NCBI GenBank assembly: GCA_907163345.1
Contig: CAJQUN010000433.1
Coordinates: 186,001 to 250,000, forward strand
Direction: 5' to 3'
Length of the DNA: 64,000 nt
Origin: Haberlea rhodopensis
Lineage: Eukaryota > Streptophyta > Magnoliopsida > Lamiales > Gesneriaceae
Position 1 is the stretch's first letter. Each line of letters starts with the position of its first letter. Of the stretch, positions 10,718 to 22,483 are shown in pieces. The position numbers were made by a program, and so were the translations under genes. A model generated the notes under the pieces. The model was not told the origin of the DNA and made no database searches. It worked only from the letters and a program-made list of their open reading frames with translations.

Positions 10718-10856
10718 GTATACAGCCGATGGGCGTGTCTGACACAAAAATGACAATTCAGGGGGTTAATTGTTCGTCTAAAATAAAATTTGGACGTGTT
10801 AGTTAAACTTTGTGTTAATTGGATTAATATAAATTTGGTATTAGTATGAGTGATAG

Positions 10857-11890
10857 AAGGGGTGTATGTGGGTGGGTTTGGGTGGGTAGGCATAAAAAAA
10901 TCATCCAACCCACTACATGCGAATTGCTAAATTGTCAAACCGCAACTGCACAACAAATATACAAAACTGCGTGGTTCGGGTGGGTGCGGATGCGGGCGGG
11001 TGCGGGTGGTTAGCAGATCAAATATAAATCAATTACAATTAGTGTATTTTTACAAGTTCTTAAACTAAGGTATTTACTGTCGATTTTAATAAAACAGAAC
11101 TAAAATTAAATAAAATATAGAGAAATATAAAACAATAAAATTTAAAATTATGCGAACAAAAAATATATTATGAAGCATAATTATAAAATCATTGAATATC
11201 AAAGATAGTTAAAACAGTAGATCATCAATCATATCACCGTCATCCTCAAAATTATATTTATATATACTCGAACATATACTAAAACTGAAAATGAAACTGT
11301 TATATCACAATACGAAGCAGAAATATAATAAATTAAAGTATCAAAATCTCCCACCATCAAATTGATATATCAATAACTTTAAATATTTACTTGTACAAGG
11401 AAACGACAATTCAAAAATAAAAATGAAAATTCTTCTTAATATAATATCAAGTTCCCCAAATAAAAATTTTTTTTTGTTATTACAAAGAATCATAATGAAA
11501 GAACTTAAAACTACTGTTTCTAAGTGAATCAACAATTTTTTTAATTGACGGAATATTTTTATTAAAAAGATAAGTACAAGTTATAATCTAAATAATACAC
11601 AAGAAATTAGCAAACTGAAATATTGATGATTTGAAAACTATAATTTGCAACTTCAACATCTAAAATATTTAATTTTATAATTAAAGAAAATCTATAATAT
11701 ATAAAGATGCGGGCGGGTTGGGTGGGTAGGCGGGTGAAGGTGTAACAATCCACTACCCACTCACATAAATGCGGGTTGCTCAATGTTTCAACTGCATCAT
11801 TTTTTTTGAAACTTAAGACGGGTGGATACTGGTGGGTGAGTGCGGGTTGGGCGGGTGAGTTGTGTTGTGCGGTTTTTTTGTACACCCCTA
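10857..11890. mobile_element. G-rich non-autonomous hAT-like insertion
   Basis: The ends AAGGGGTGTA and TACACCCCTA are near-inverted repeats, and GATAG lies on both sides (10852-10856, 11891-11895). Subterminal blocks are GGGTGGGTTTGGGTGGG-like on both sides in opposite sense, around an A/T-rich core without genes. Joining the flanks restores a sequence similar to 12060-12110, which supports insertion. The AGGGGTGTA-type ends resemble plant hAT elements. The short duplication leaves the superfamily open. Confidence 0.5.
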
Positions 11891-11895
11891 GATAG

Positions 11896-12130
11896 TATAA
11901 TGATTTCAGCTACATACATTTATTTATATATTTTTTGAATTTGATAGAAATATTTATATGTTTTTTGAATTTGATAAAAATATTTATACTGTTATCTTTT
12001 ATTTGGATGTGTTTGTTAAATCTTATGTTAACTAAAGTAATATGTATTTGATGTGTTAGCATGAGTGATATTATGATGATTTCAGTGACATGCATTTATT
12101 TATATGCTTCTTGAATTTGGTAATAATATT
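11896..12130. repeat. Second half of unit 1 and unit 2 of a diverged tandem repeat
   Basis: The block GGACGTGTTAG...GAGTGATAG (10789-10856) plus its continuation TATAATGATTTCAG (from 11896) recurs at 12003-12130 as GGATGTGTTTG...GAGTGATATTATGATGATTTCAG...ATGCATTTATTTATAT. Unit 1 is split by the hAT-like insertion. The next ~270 bases (12131-12400) hold nothing I can assign. Confidence 0.6.
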
Positions 12131-12407
12131 TTTGTTGCTTTTTACATGGTTTTAGAATTTAAGAAATATGAATTTTAGTATTTTGTATTATATTAAATGT
12201 ATATTATATAAAAAATATAAGAATATTCAGGCGGTGTCCCAACCGTGTTGTATCCTGAAATATGAATTTAGCTGTGTCCGTACCCATATCCGTGTCCGTG
12301 TCATTCTCGTTGTGTCAGTGCCCGTATATCGTTGTATGGCACTTTTCCAACTCATCGGACCATGATCGTGGACATATCATACCCCTATATTATTTATTAT
12401 TTGTTAT

Positions 12408-12537
12408 AATAATAATAATAATAATTATTATTATTATTATTAGTATTAGTATTAGGATTATTATTATTAATAATTATTATTACTAGTATTATATTATAAT
12501 AATAATAATCACAATCATAATAATAATAAATTATTAT
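12408..12537. repeat. AAT/ATT trinucleotide microsatellite
   Basis: Imperfect runs of AAT and ATT triplets with switches of strand bias, inside the outer MULE. Confidence 0.85.
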
Positions 12538-12589
12538 TTTAAAAAAGTAAGAAAACGTTTTCTAAAAACAAAAAGCAAGAAACTTCCAA

Positions 12590-12853
12590 ATATTATTTTA
12601 GATGGATAATTAACCCCCAAAATTGTACCTTTTGTGTCAGATACGCCCATCGGTTGTATGCGACAATGTGTCCGATTTTGAGGGGAGTGTGCGACACGAA
12701 TGTCCGATTTTATTTTAAAAAAATTTGAGGACACATCATGTTTGTCCTGCTCGGAATGAGTTGTCCTGCTGAAAATGCCCATATATTTTTTGTTATTATT
12801 ATTATTATATAATTATATTATATTTATATGTATATATTTAATTATATATAACG

Positions 12854-12890
<37 letters not shown>

Positions 12891-13180
12891 GTTATATATA
12901 TATCAAAAACTAAAAAAATGTGAATTCTATTCACGTTTCTTGTTTTTTTAAAAAAATAAATTTTAAAAAACCTTTTTTTTCAAAGAGGTGGTTGGGCACA
13001 AAGTTTTTTGTTTGAACAACGTGAATTCAATACACGTTTCTTCTTGACCTCATTTAAAAAAAATTGATTTGAAAGAATCGTGATCTACGTTCACATTTCA
13101 TGTTAGAAATGTAGAATGTTCATTTTTTACCTTATTTTTTGAACTTTGTTTTATTTTTGTAATATTTTAATAATTTAGCC
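12590..13180 (-). repeat. Right long terminal inverted repeat of the outer MULE
   Basis: The terminal 51 bp are identical to the left end in inverse orientation. Further inward, segments such as TTCTTTCAAATCAATTTT, the ATATATATAACATA block, the GGACAA...CGGACA block and GATGGGCG...CTGACACAAAA correspond to the left arm at 9741-10180 and 10728-10800, with many small indels. It includes a TA microsatellite near 12857-12898. Confidence 0.75.
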
Positions 13181-13204
13181 TCACTTAGAAGCCCTGTGTT
13201 CGGG

Positions 13205-13880
13205 AATCTTTGATTTTATTGCCAAACTTTATTTTAGTTTTAACTCCATCTTCACTTAAAATAAGAAATTACCTTGATTTTTATATGTTTTCACATGATT
13301 TCATTCCTCGATTTCTTATAATTTATTATTAATTTCAGTAAAACATCAATAAGAAACAAATTAATAACAATTAAAGAATTATAATATTCATAACAACATT
13401 TTTATATAAACAATAATATTCTTCTTCTTATTAATAATATTATTAATTTATTTCTCATTATTCATTATTTTCTCACGGTAACTCACCAAAAATCCATATA
13501 TCAAACATTTTATTTTACGTTCAGTTCCTATGTCACGAAATCTTTGATTTCACATATTTTGCATAGGAGCTTCTTTCTCTATTTCTTATTATTTATTATT
13601 AATATTATTTTACTTATTACTGATTATTATTTAATTGTAAAAAGCAATAATAAATAAATTAATAATAATAATAAAATAATAATATTCATAACAGCAACAT
13701 TTTTATATATTAATAGTAATATTATTTATTTATATTAGTTTCTATTATTATTCATTTCTCATTATTCATATCATTTTAGCATTAATATTGGTATTTTTAA
13801 TTATTATGGCAGGGAATAAATCACCAAAAACAATGTTTATTTTGTGTTCAATACCTAGTCAGATAAATCTTTTGTTTAAC
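13205..13880. repeat. Diverged ~330-bp tandem duplication in A/T-rich host sequence
   Basis: Two successive blocks share TATTCATAACAACATTTTTATAT-like and TTATTTCTCATTATTCAT-like segments, an ...AATCACCAAAAA... element and a terminal TCAGT/CTAGT...AATCTTTGATT / AAATCTTTTGTTT segment. They are A/T-rich with no coding potential. This is the DNA that flanked the sulfite oxidase gene before the MULE arrived. Confidence 0.55.
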
Positions 13881-13899
13881 TTCATACTTCCAAAAAAAA

Positions 13900-14683
13900 A
13901 AAAAAATCATATCAAGTATATTAATGTTGTAAATCTCCATTTTACCCATTTGTTTATATAGACTTTGAATCCCTGTCTTCCTCAAATCTCTTATCGTTTC
14001 TTCAATTGTTTGAAGAATTTATGATCATCACAGTATCACATCGTTTTCTCTATTAATCTTCGCCATTGAGCCCTTGCTTTTCATCTCACATTTTCATCTT
14101 TAAACTTCAGCACCACCCAATTGGAGGTTCTGGTTTTCCACCATTCAATCGTTCGTTCACTACCACTCGATTGGGCATGGAATTTCTTGTAATTTTGGAC
14201 AGAAACTTTCGTGATTCTGCTCCATATCGTCTCTTCTGGTTCAATGTGCTTGTACCTTTGTATTTCTTTCATTTTGCTGTACGATTGAATCCCTATTAGG
14301 TGTTTTATTTCACTTGTATTCGTTAGGATTTGTTTACTGATTTGGCATCGATTGAGGCACTCCTACACAACTAGTGTTCTCACTTTTCTCTGATGCTTCA
14401 ATCTGTTTTTTGTCTTTGTCTTGTATTGGGCTTAAATACATCTGTTAATCAATCTTGCTACTTTGGGTGTGATCTTTCCCCTTGTTGAGCTCCCAATATT
14501 GCTTTGATACAAGTTGGAGTTTTGATTGCACTACAAGTTTCTGTGGAATTGTCTAGGAAAGGCTGTTACAACATTTATGAGTTTTAGTCCTCTTGTAGTT
14601 TTATTCCTCTGTTGATAGGTCGCACTATGACTCAACTATACTTGAGAATGTTACAAAGATGCTTCATAAAATTGGTGTTCCGC
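13900..14683 (+). other. Possible promoter, leader and first exon(s) of an unidentified host gene, cut by an LTR
   Basis: TTTATATAGAC near 13951 resembles a TATA box and is followed ~30 bp later by a pyrimidine-rich start-site-like stretch. The downstream sequence has the balanced composition of plant exons and leader introns. A frame near 14616-14683 reads DRSHYDSTILENV, then TKMLHKIGVPL, and stops at the junction with a TGTGATGCC-type LTR end at 14684. I do not recognise the protein, and no long frame is present. Confidence 0.3.
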
Positions 14684-14969
14684 TGTGATGCCTGTAACTT
14701 AATTACCTTAATTAAATGGAGTTAATGTGTTAATAAAGAGGTAATTATTGGTGAATAATTATGGAATAATTGTGGGAGTTGAGATTCTAGGGGATTATGA
14801 CCCTGTGTCGATTCGTTGGATTCAACATTCGAGATTTTATGATCGTGGTGTGTTGAACCTTAGAATCGTATTGGTAATGAGATTTCGAGGTTATGAGATT
14901 TTGGATTGAGGTTTGGGTTGTATTTAAGCAAGTTGGAGATAATTTATTGAACACTTGTTTTAATAAAGA
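14684..14969. mobile_element. Left fragment of a Gypsy-type LTR (GyF)
   Basis: It begins TGTGATGCCTG, like the other Gypsy LTRs here, and has similar style to the GyD LTR (GATTATGACCC..., GATTCGTTGGATTC). It is interrupted at 14970 by GyA. Its other parts lie beyond the window, so neither its type nor its duplication can be proved. Confidence 0.4.
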
Positions 14970-15904
14970 TGTGAAGGCCCGATCCTAATGTGGTGTTTAA
15001 TTAACACATAATGTTTAATTTGCGTAAACAACAGAAGATTTATTTCAAAGGTCTTATCAAACGCCCCTAAAAATATTTCGCTTTTAGGTGATACATATAT
15101 ACTAATACTTAAAATATGTAATTACAGTTTCCAATTCAACATGTTGATCATAACATAATTACCAAGTATAGCATCAACCGGTAGTAGAATAATTAAAATA
15201 CAGATACTCGGGGCATACCCCGGTAAATTTAAAACATAAGTCAAAATACTCTAACAAATACTGGAACTCAAAACATTAAACATAAACCTGAGCTCGCTCT
15301 CAAGGAGCTCCGGTATTCATCGATGCTTCACCTCGAGCATCCACAGTACGTCTACCTGTACCACCTGTCATGTCCATACAACACAGACACGACAACCCCC
15401 ACTACGGGGGTCAAAACCCAGTACGAGAAATAAATAGATCATGTCAAGTATGACAAAGTATTATGCAATGCATGCCATGTATGAATGCTATGTATGAATG
15501 GGTATAAAGAATCGAATATCAAGATACCAAAATATCGGAGTCCAAAGGAAGGTATCATCAAATAATGTCAGTTCGAGCAGAGGGTGACAACACACCCACA
15601 TTGCGCTAGGAGACTCATCCTATGTGTTGTGCTCGTACATCCCTCGTGACTAGGTCCGGTAGCAACGAACGTGACTACAGTCGCTACCTAAACTGCCTGT
15701 CATTACCGTGCCTTGTCGTCCCCGACACTCAGAGTGAATCAACTCAGTCATAATCACGGATATCAAAGAAATGATAGATCAATATGATATGCCCATGAAT
15801 CATTTATGCATCAAATGACATATGCAACTCAATATATCATGCAATCTCATGTGAAAGTATATACATATCATGTAATTTCACATATCGTGTAATCCAAGAC
15901 ATTC
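14970..15904 (-). repeat. GyA 3' LTR, outer segment
   Basis: Matches 53308-53940 closely (for example the CTCGGGGCATACCCCGG and GAGCTCGCTCTCAAGGAGCTC palindromes). It continues at 45238 after the CopA insertion, with CATTC duplicated (15900-15904, 45233-45237). Confidence 0.85.
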
Positions 15905-17379
15905 TGTAAGGAATCCAACACACAAGTGCGCAGCGGAAATAAAACAATGGGTTCCTAACTGAGGGCCTATACAGAGTATTCATATCGGAATGATTAAAAA
16001 AGTCTCACCCTTGTAGCGTGTTTGAAGCAGATTCCACGTTGTAGCACCTCGAGTCACGAACGAAAATTTTCACCTTCGTCTCTACGGTATCCACACGATC
16101 ACCAAAAGGGAGTTCAAGAACAAGTTGCTAGACTCGTTCTTAAACAGGAGCTAAACTCACGGTTCAAAACCTATCAATCGACAACCGTCCAAAACACTAC
16201 ACTGCGGCGGTGGCTGTGTGGTCGAGTGCAAGAGGCGGCGGCCGAGAGAGAGTGTGAGAGTGGCTATTAGGTTTTATGATATGTAGAGTTAATCCTTAAT
16301 TAACCTTGTTATCATATATATATATTAGATTTAATTAAAGGTTCAAGACTTTCTTAAAGCTTCATGGGCCCAAACCCATGATTTAATTAAATCCTTATAA
16401 TCATGTAATTAAGACTCTTCTTAATTAATTAATTCATCCAATGAATTTAATTTCCCTTATCAATTTAATCTTTCATGCGACCCGATAGGTTCTTGCAATG
16501 TTGGCAGTGACATAAAATCTCATTTTATGTCACGAGCAATGAGCGGTATCTAGCAACACATCAAGGCTACCCAAATTACAAGAATGTCATTGACTCGACA
16601 TAACCTAAGAACTTGTGATAATATTAACTATGTAACTTAATCCCTTTGTCCAATGTGTTTAGATTGAACACGAGTCATGGAATAGTCATACTCGTATATT
16701 CAATCTTTATTTCTTGATCCCCAAGTAGAACTAGAATAAACGAATAAGCTCGATATCACATATCGACTCATTCGAGCATGACCATGCATTTTAGTCTTAC
16801 TTGATCAATGGCCAAAACACTTCTCCTGTTATATGGGAGGGACAAATCCTTTCTTGATCAATCAACATCCCTCTACATAATTCGTAGTGTACCCAATATT
16901 TGCCTTTATAGTTTACCCTGTTACAGGTAACGTTTGACAATATCAAGATACATAACTCCTTATGTTGGGATCTCTGATGATCTCAAGTAGTAAGGATTAC
17001 ATACATTATTATCACTATGAGAATTGCTTATGACACTCATATAACTATCCATGTAGCATTCTCATGGTGGGTCTGTCCAGTACATCGTTCTCTAACATGT
17101 ACCCATGTGTTGATTTGATATCTCATATCTATGAACAATTCATCAATCAAAACATACTAGTCTCAATGCATTATCATTATCCCGATTCATGATAATACTT
17201 GACTAGGGACAATCTTTAAGAACAATACATTATTATTCTAAGGACATTAACTTAAATATCAATTCATATTGCACAGATATTCGAATAAGATATAATAATG
17301 ATTTGCCATTAATAAAATCATAATACATTGTATGTCATAAACAATCATCTAATGACTTGTCTTAGGGCATATCCCAACA
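15905..17379 (-). repeat. CopA 3' LTR (1475 bp)
   Basis: Colinear with the split right LTR. It carries the unduplicated form of the site where GyB inserted (GAGCGGTATCTAGCAAC near 16540-16555). Confidence 0.9.
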
Positions 17380-17391
17380 AATCTCCCACTT
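17380..17391 (-). other. CopA polypurine tract
   Basis: Minus-strand AAGTGGGAGATT directly precedes the 3' LTR, a form common in plant copia elements. Confidence 0.8.
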
Positions 17392-17394
17392 GCA

Positions 17395-19455
17395 CTAAGA
17401 CCAATCAGACATATACTTAATGCCTAGAGATCTAGTATGACGATCATGCTTCTGCTGTGACAGTGGCTTCGTCAATGGGTCAGATACATCATCATCTGTT
17501 GGTACTTTGCATATTTTAACATCTCCTCTTTCAACAATTTCTCGAATGAAATGAAAGCGCCGAAGTATGTGCTTGGATCTTTGGTGAGATCTAGGTTCCT
17601 TAGCCAATGCGATGGCTCCATTGTTGTCACAATAGAGTTCTATCGGATCTAGTATGCTAGGCATCACCCCAAGTTCAGAAATGAACTTCTTGATCCAAAC
17701 AGCTTCCTTTGCTGCATCTGAGGCAGCAATATACTCAGCTTCAGTTGTAGAATCGGCTACTGTCTCTTGCTTTGAACTCTTCCAGCTCACAGCACCTCCA
17801 TTTAGGCAAAACACATATCCTGATTGCGACCGGAAATCATTTTTGTCGGTTTGGAAGCTTGCATCAGTGTAACCTATTACATTGAGCTCTTCCTCACCTC
17901 CATAAATCAAGAATGTATCCTTAGTTCTTCTCAAGTACTTTAGGATATTCTTGACTGCAATCCAGTGACATTCACCTGTATCAACTTGATATCTGCTCGT
18001 CATGCTCAAAGCATACGAGACATCGGGACGAGTACATATCATGGCATACATGATAGATCCAATAGCTGACGCATATGGAATCTTACTCATGCGTCGTCTC
18101 TCATCTGGTGTTGAAGGACACTGATCTTTTGTGAGATGTATCCCATATGTCATAGGCACGAATCCTTTCTTTGATTCTTGCATGCTAAACCGTTTTAGCA
18201 CTTTGTCTATATATGTACTTTGACTTAGGTCAAGTAATCTTCTCGATCTATCTCTATAGATCTTGATTCCTAATACATATGTGGCTTCACCCAAGTCTTT
18301 CATAGAAAAGCAATTCCCTAGCCAAATCTTTACAGATTGTAAGGCAGGGATATCATTCCCAATTAGAAGTATGTCATCTACATACAATATTAGGAAGATA
18401 ATTATGCTCCCACTGACCTTCTTGTAGACACAAGGTTCATCTACGTTTTTGATGAAACCAAACTCTTTGACTGCATCATCAAAACGAAGATTCCAACTCC
18501 GAGAAGCTTGCTTCAATCCATAAATGGATCGTTGCAGCTTGCATATCTTTCCAGCATCCTTTGGATCGACAAAACCCTCGGGCTGTGTCATGTACACATC
18601 CTCAAGCAGATTTCCATTAAGGAAAGCTGTTTTGACATCCATCTGCCAGATTTCATAATCATGAAATGCAGCTATTGCAAGTAAGATCCTAATGGATTTA
18701 ACCATGGCAACTGGTGAAAAGGTTTCATCATAGTCAATACCATGAATTTGTTTGAAGCCTTTAGCAACCAGTCGACCTTTATAGGTTTGTACATTACCAT
18801 CCATGTCGGTCTTTTTCTTGAAAATCCATTTGCACCCTATGGGTCTCACCCTTTCAGGTGGGTCAACCAAAGTCCATACTTGGTTTGCATACATGGATTC
18901 CATCTCAGATTTCATTGCCTCTTGCCATTTCTCAGAATCAGTGCCCATTATAGCGTCTTGATAAGATGACGGCTCATCCTCATCAATAAGTAGTAAGTTA
19001 CCTTGTTGAGTCACAAGAAATCCATATCTCTGTGGCTCCCGGTGTTCTCTTACAGACCTACACTGGGCTTGTGTCTCTTGAGCAGGCACTTCATCCACAA
19101 CAACTTGTGGTGACTGCTCTGTTTCCATCTCAATATCATGTTCAGTGTTTTCTTGTGGTTGAACTTCACTAAGTACTGTATGTCTCCCACTGGTTTTTCT
19201 AGAAATAAATTCTCTTTCAAGAAAGACACCAGTCCGAGCAACAACCACTTTGTTCTCGGTGGGATAATAGAAATAGTATCCTTTCGTTCCCTTAGGATAC
19301 CCCACAAATAAACACTTATCAGATTTGGGTCCAAGTTTGTTAGAGGCGTGACGTCTCACGAAAGCCTCACAACCCCAAATCTTCATAAAAGACATACTAG
19401 GACGTTTCCCAGTCCATATCTCATATGGTGTCTTTTCCACTGATTTAGATGGAAC
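17395..19455 (-). pseudogene. CopA pol, part 2: integrase C-terminus, reverse transcriptase, RNase H
   Basis: After EKTPYEIWTGKRPS (integrase C-terminal part) the frame continues through a spacer into RT: VWTLVDPPERVRPIGCKW, the catalytic Asp in QMDVKTAFLNG, and LYVDDILLIG with the YVDD box. RNase H follows with GYTDASFQ, TTEAEYIAA and LYCDNNGAIAL, and the frame ends about ten bases before the polypurine tract. About 690 residues are uninterrupted. The part before 19455 in this frame (up to 19626) is an artefact: the true upstream sequence is in another frame, so one base was probably lost near 19455. RT and RNase H would copy the element RNA in a cytoplasmic particle if a full polyprotein were made. 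Confidence 0.9.
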
Positions 19456-20789
19456 ACGTTCAGTATGAATATTGCTGTTTCTAAAGCATGTCCCCAAAAA
19501 GATATCGGAAGATCTGCATGACTCATCATTGATCGAACCATGTCCAACAAAGTTCGATTCCTCCTTTCGGATACACCATTCCATTGTGGAGTATATGGAG
19601 GAGTGAGTTGTGGGACTATCCCACACTCCTTTAGATAGTCATGAAACTCTTGGCTTAGGTATTCACCTCCTCGATCTGATCGGAGGATTTTGATACTTTT
19701 ACCAAGTTGGTTTTGTACTTCATTCTTGAAATCTTTGAACTTTTCAAAGGTTTCATGTTTATGTTTCATAAGATACACATACCTATATCTACTGAAGTCA
19801 TCAGTAAATGTAACGAAGTATTGAAAACCACCTCTAGCATGTGTGCATATTGGTCCACATACATCACTATGTATGAGACTCAATAAATCATTTGTCCTTT
19901 CAACATGTCCCTTGAAAGGAGCTTTAGTCATCTTGCCCATTAAACAAGATTCACATGTTTCATATGATTCAAAATCAAATGAATCCAATACTCCATCCTT
20001 ATGAAGTTTTGATATGCGATTCTCGTTTATATGACCCAAGCGACAATGCCAGAGATAAGTTGGATTAGAATCATTATTCTTAATCCTTTTAGTATTTATG
20101 TTATAGACAGTCATATCAAGATTTAATATATAAAGACCATTAATCATTTGTGCATTAGCATAAAACATATCATTTAAATAAATGGAGCAACAATTGTCCT
20201 TTATAATAAATGAAAATCCACACTTGTCCAAACAAGAAATAGAAATAATGTTTTTAGTAATCGACGGCACAAAATAACAATCTTTTAAATCTAAAATTAA
20301 GCCAGAGGGCAAAGATAATGAATAATCTCCTATTGCTAATGCAGCAACTCTTGCTCCATTTCCAACTCGGAGATCAACCTCGCCTTTCGCCAACAACCTA
20401 GTCCTTTTGAGATCCTGCACATTAACACAAATGTGAGAACCACATCCAGTATCTAATACCCATGATGAAGAAGTAGATAAATTGACTTCTATAACAAAAA
20501 TACCTGAAGAGGAAGTCACACTTCCCTTCGTCTTCTTAAGATCCTCCAGATAAACTTTGCAATTTCTTTTCCAATGTCCGGTCTCACTGCAATGGAAACA
20601 GTTCCCCTCTTTTGCCACTCCTCCCTTTGGCTTTAGTGCAGAAGCATGTGGCTTAGACTTAACAAGGACTTTCTTGTTCTTCTTGTAGCCTTTAGCTTTA
20701 GTCTTTCCTTTGCTCTTATTCACAATAAGAACATTTGTAGGCTTAGATTTCTTGCTGTTAGCTTCAAAAGTTCTCAGCATGCCAAGCAA
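19456..20789 (-). pseudogene. CopA pol, part 1: gag end, zinc knuckle, protease, integrase
   Basis: The frame begins in the C-terminal part of gag (LGMLRTFEANSKKSKP), then a Lys-rich stretch and a CCHC knuckle CFHCSETGHWKRNC. The aspartic protease motif is WVLDTGCGSHIC. The pre-integrase zinc region is LWHCRLGHINENR...CESCLMGKM. The integrase core has IHSDVCGPI, ILRSDRGGEY and the Glu in GVSERRNRT. Homology leaves this frame near 19455 and the remainder to 19383 is nonsense. The start at 20789 is not a true start: gag continues upstream across a stop at 20830-20875. Confidence 0.85.
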
Positions 20790-20874
20790 CTATGGTAGAG
20801 TCTTTTCAATTTCAATCATAGTGTAATTCAAGACAAATTGACTGAAACTTTCAGGCAACGATTGTAAGATCACG

Positions 20875-21342
20875 TCAGTGGCCAACTCTTGGTCCAATGG
20901 AAAAACCCAGCTTCTCCAGATTCTCAATGTACCCAATCATCTTGAGTACATGAGTTCCAACTAGACTTCCTTCTACCATTCTACACTGGAATAACGCTTT
21001 AGAGACGTCATACCTCTCTTGTCTTGCTTGTTGTTGGTACAGTTGCCTTAGGTGCTCGATCATATCGAACGCCTCCATTTCCTCATGTTGCTTCTGAAGC
21101 TCAGAGTTCATGGTGGCAAGCATAAGGCACCCAACATCAAGTGCGTCATTTTGATGCTTCTTGTAAGCATCTCTATCGGCTTTAACAGCCGTCAAGGGAG
21201 GTTCCTCTAGGACATATTGCTTTTTCTCTTGTTTGAGGACAATCCTCAAATTCCTATACCAGTCTAGGAAATTAGTCCCATTAAGTTGTCATTCTCAAGG
21301 ACCGATCGCAATGATAGTGTGCTTGTAACATTGTTGGTTGCC
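20875..21342 (-). pseudogene. CopA gag N-terminal part, frameshifted
   Basis: The original start is probably the ATG at 21342 (MATNNVTSTLSLRSVL). A shift near 21295 then moves the reading frame from DNLMGLIS to GTNFLDWYRNLRIVLKQEKK. The frame runs with the copia gag pattern (LYQQQARQERYDVSKALFQC, GTHVLKMIGYIENLEKLGF) to a stop at 20875. Gag forms the particle that packages element RNA. The frameshift and stop separate it from pol. Confidence 0.75.
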
Positions 21343-22440
21343 ATGGATATCTACAATATGAATATGCAAAATAAGTTTATGATTTTAATCATTTAATATG
21401 GTCTTATATTAAATGGCACTCCCACTATTTTGTTTAAAATTATCAACCCTCGAAAACTTTAGTGGGTCAAGATCAATATTTTACTTAATCTTGAGTTAGC
21501 TTTGGCTAATCGCCCAAGAATCGGTTATTTAGGTAGACAACTCTTTGTCAATTACAATCACATGCAATTCTTGGATAGTTGGACGAACAATGCTTTGTTC
21601 AAATTCATCTAATGAATTATTTTCCAACCCCATGCCTCTAGGTTCCCAATCCTATTGAGATAACGCTAGTTAAGTCAAACCCAATTTTAAAATAACACGG
21701 ATATAACTTTTATTCTTTCGCGCCTTACTAAGATTGTCAAGGTGCTTTGCTTTGGCAAACCCACACATGTTTAATCGAAGTCTTGATGAGTATTTTTAAT
21801 TGGAAGGCATCTTAAAACTTAATATTATAAGAGGGATTTATTGATCTCATGATTTTATTAATATTGAAAATATGTCTGGTACATATATAAATATACACAT
21901 ATCTACATATATATATATATCAAGCATCAATATTAAATAAAACAGTAAACATGCATCTCATACATCAACATAAAGTAACGTGACATGGTTATAGCCCATA
22001 CTAGCGATTTTCTCAAGCCAATGAGAAAATCCTAAAAGTCCACCTAAGGTTACTTCTCCAAGCACCTCTTTGGCTCCCTTTTGTGAATGGCCTTCTCATC
22101 CCGGCACCATGGTCCGTCTTCGTTGATCTCCATCAAAGAAATAAACTATACTACATAACATTTACAAGATATAGAGATTTCCTCGAGTCACATTCGAGGG
22201 GAACATAGGGGAGGGATAACATATAGGAAAATTAGAGAAGGCACGACTCGCAGGCCGTATTAAATTACAAACATTCACAAAATCCTATCTAATAGGTCAT
22301 AGGGCTATAACATGCACCATGCTCAAATAACACATAAAACATGCTATAACATTTAATTAATTAAATTCTAAACATTTTAAAATTTAATTCTAATTAAAAC
22401 TGTAAAATAAAAGTTTATGAAAATTATCGTACGCTCGGGA
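21343..22440 (-). other. CopA leader, A/T-rich part, no gene
   Basis: Long untranslated leader between the primer site and gag. I see no conserved frame. It has a TA microsatellite-like stretch near 21895-21925. Confidence 0.5.
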
Positions 22441-22483
22441 CATCACATGCCACGAATACTTGGCGCGTCACAAGTCATGGACC

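Larger units (their letters stand above)
6135..13180. mobile_element. Long-TIR Mutator-like element (outer MULE), non-autonomous, with three nested insertions
   Basis: Terminal inverted repeats at 6135-6185 and 13130-13180 match over all 51 bases. They are flanked by the same 9-mer TCACTTAGA at 6126-6134 and 13181-13189, which is the Mutator signature. Homology continues inward as a diverged long TIR. The left arm resumes at 9741 after the inner MULE and again at 10728 after a second insert. The right arm runs from about 12590. The own interior (about 10800-12590) contains no transposase and only A/T-rich and tandem-repeat DNA, so the element must have moved with proteins supplied in trans. 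It is not obviously a gene-carrying Pack-MULE: no host exon was recognised inside. Confidence 0.85.

Noticed and set aside
14066..14299. 77-codon frame MSPCFSSHIF...
   Set aside because: No recognisable domain; it lies in the presumed leader region and overlaps an equally long minus-strand frame.
19456..19626. N-terminal part of the 743-codon CopA frame
   Set aside because: The integrase homology here is in another frame. This stretch is out-of-frame read-through upstream of the frameshift.
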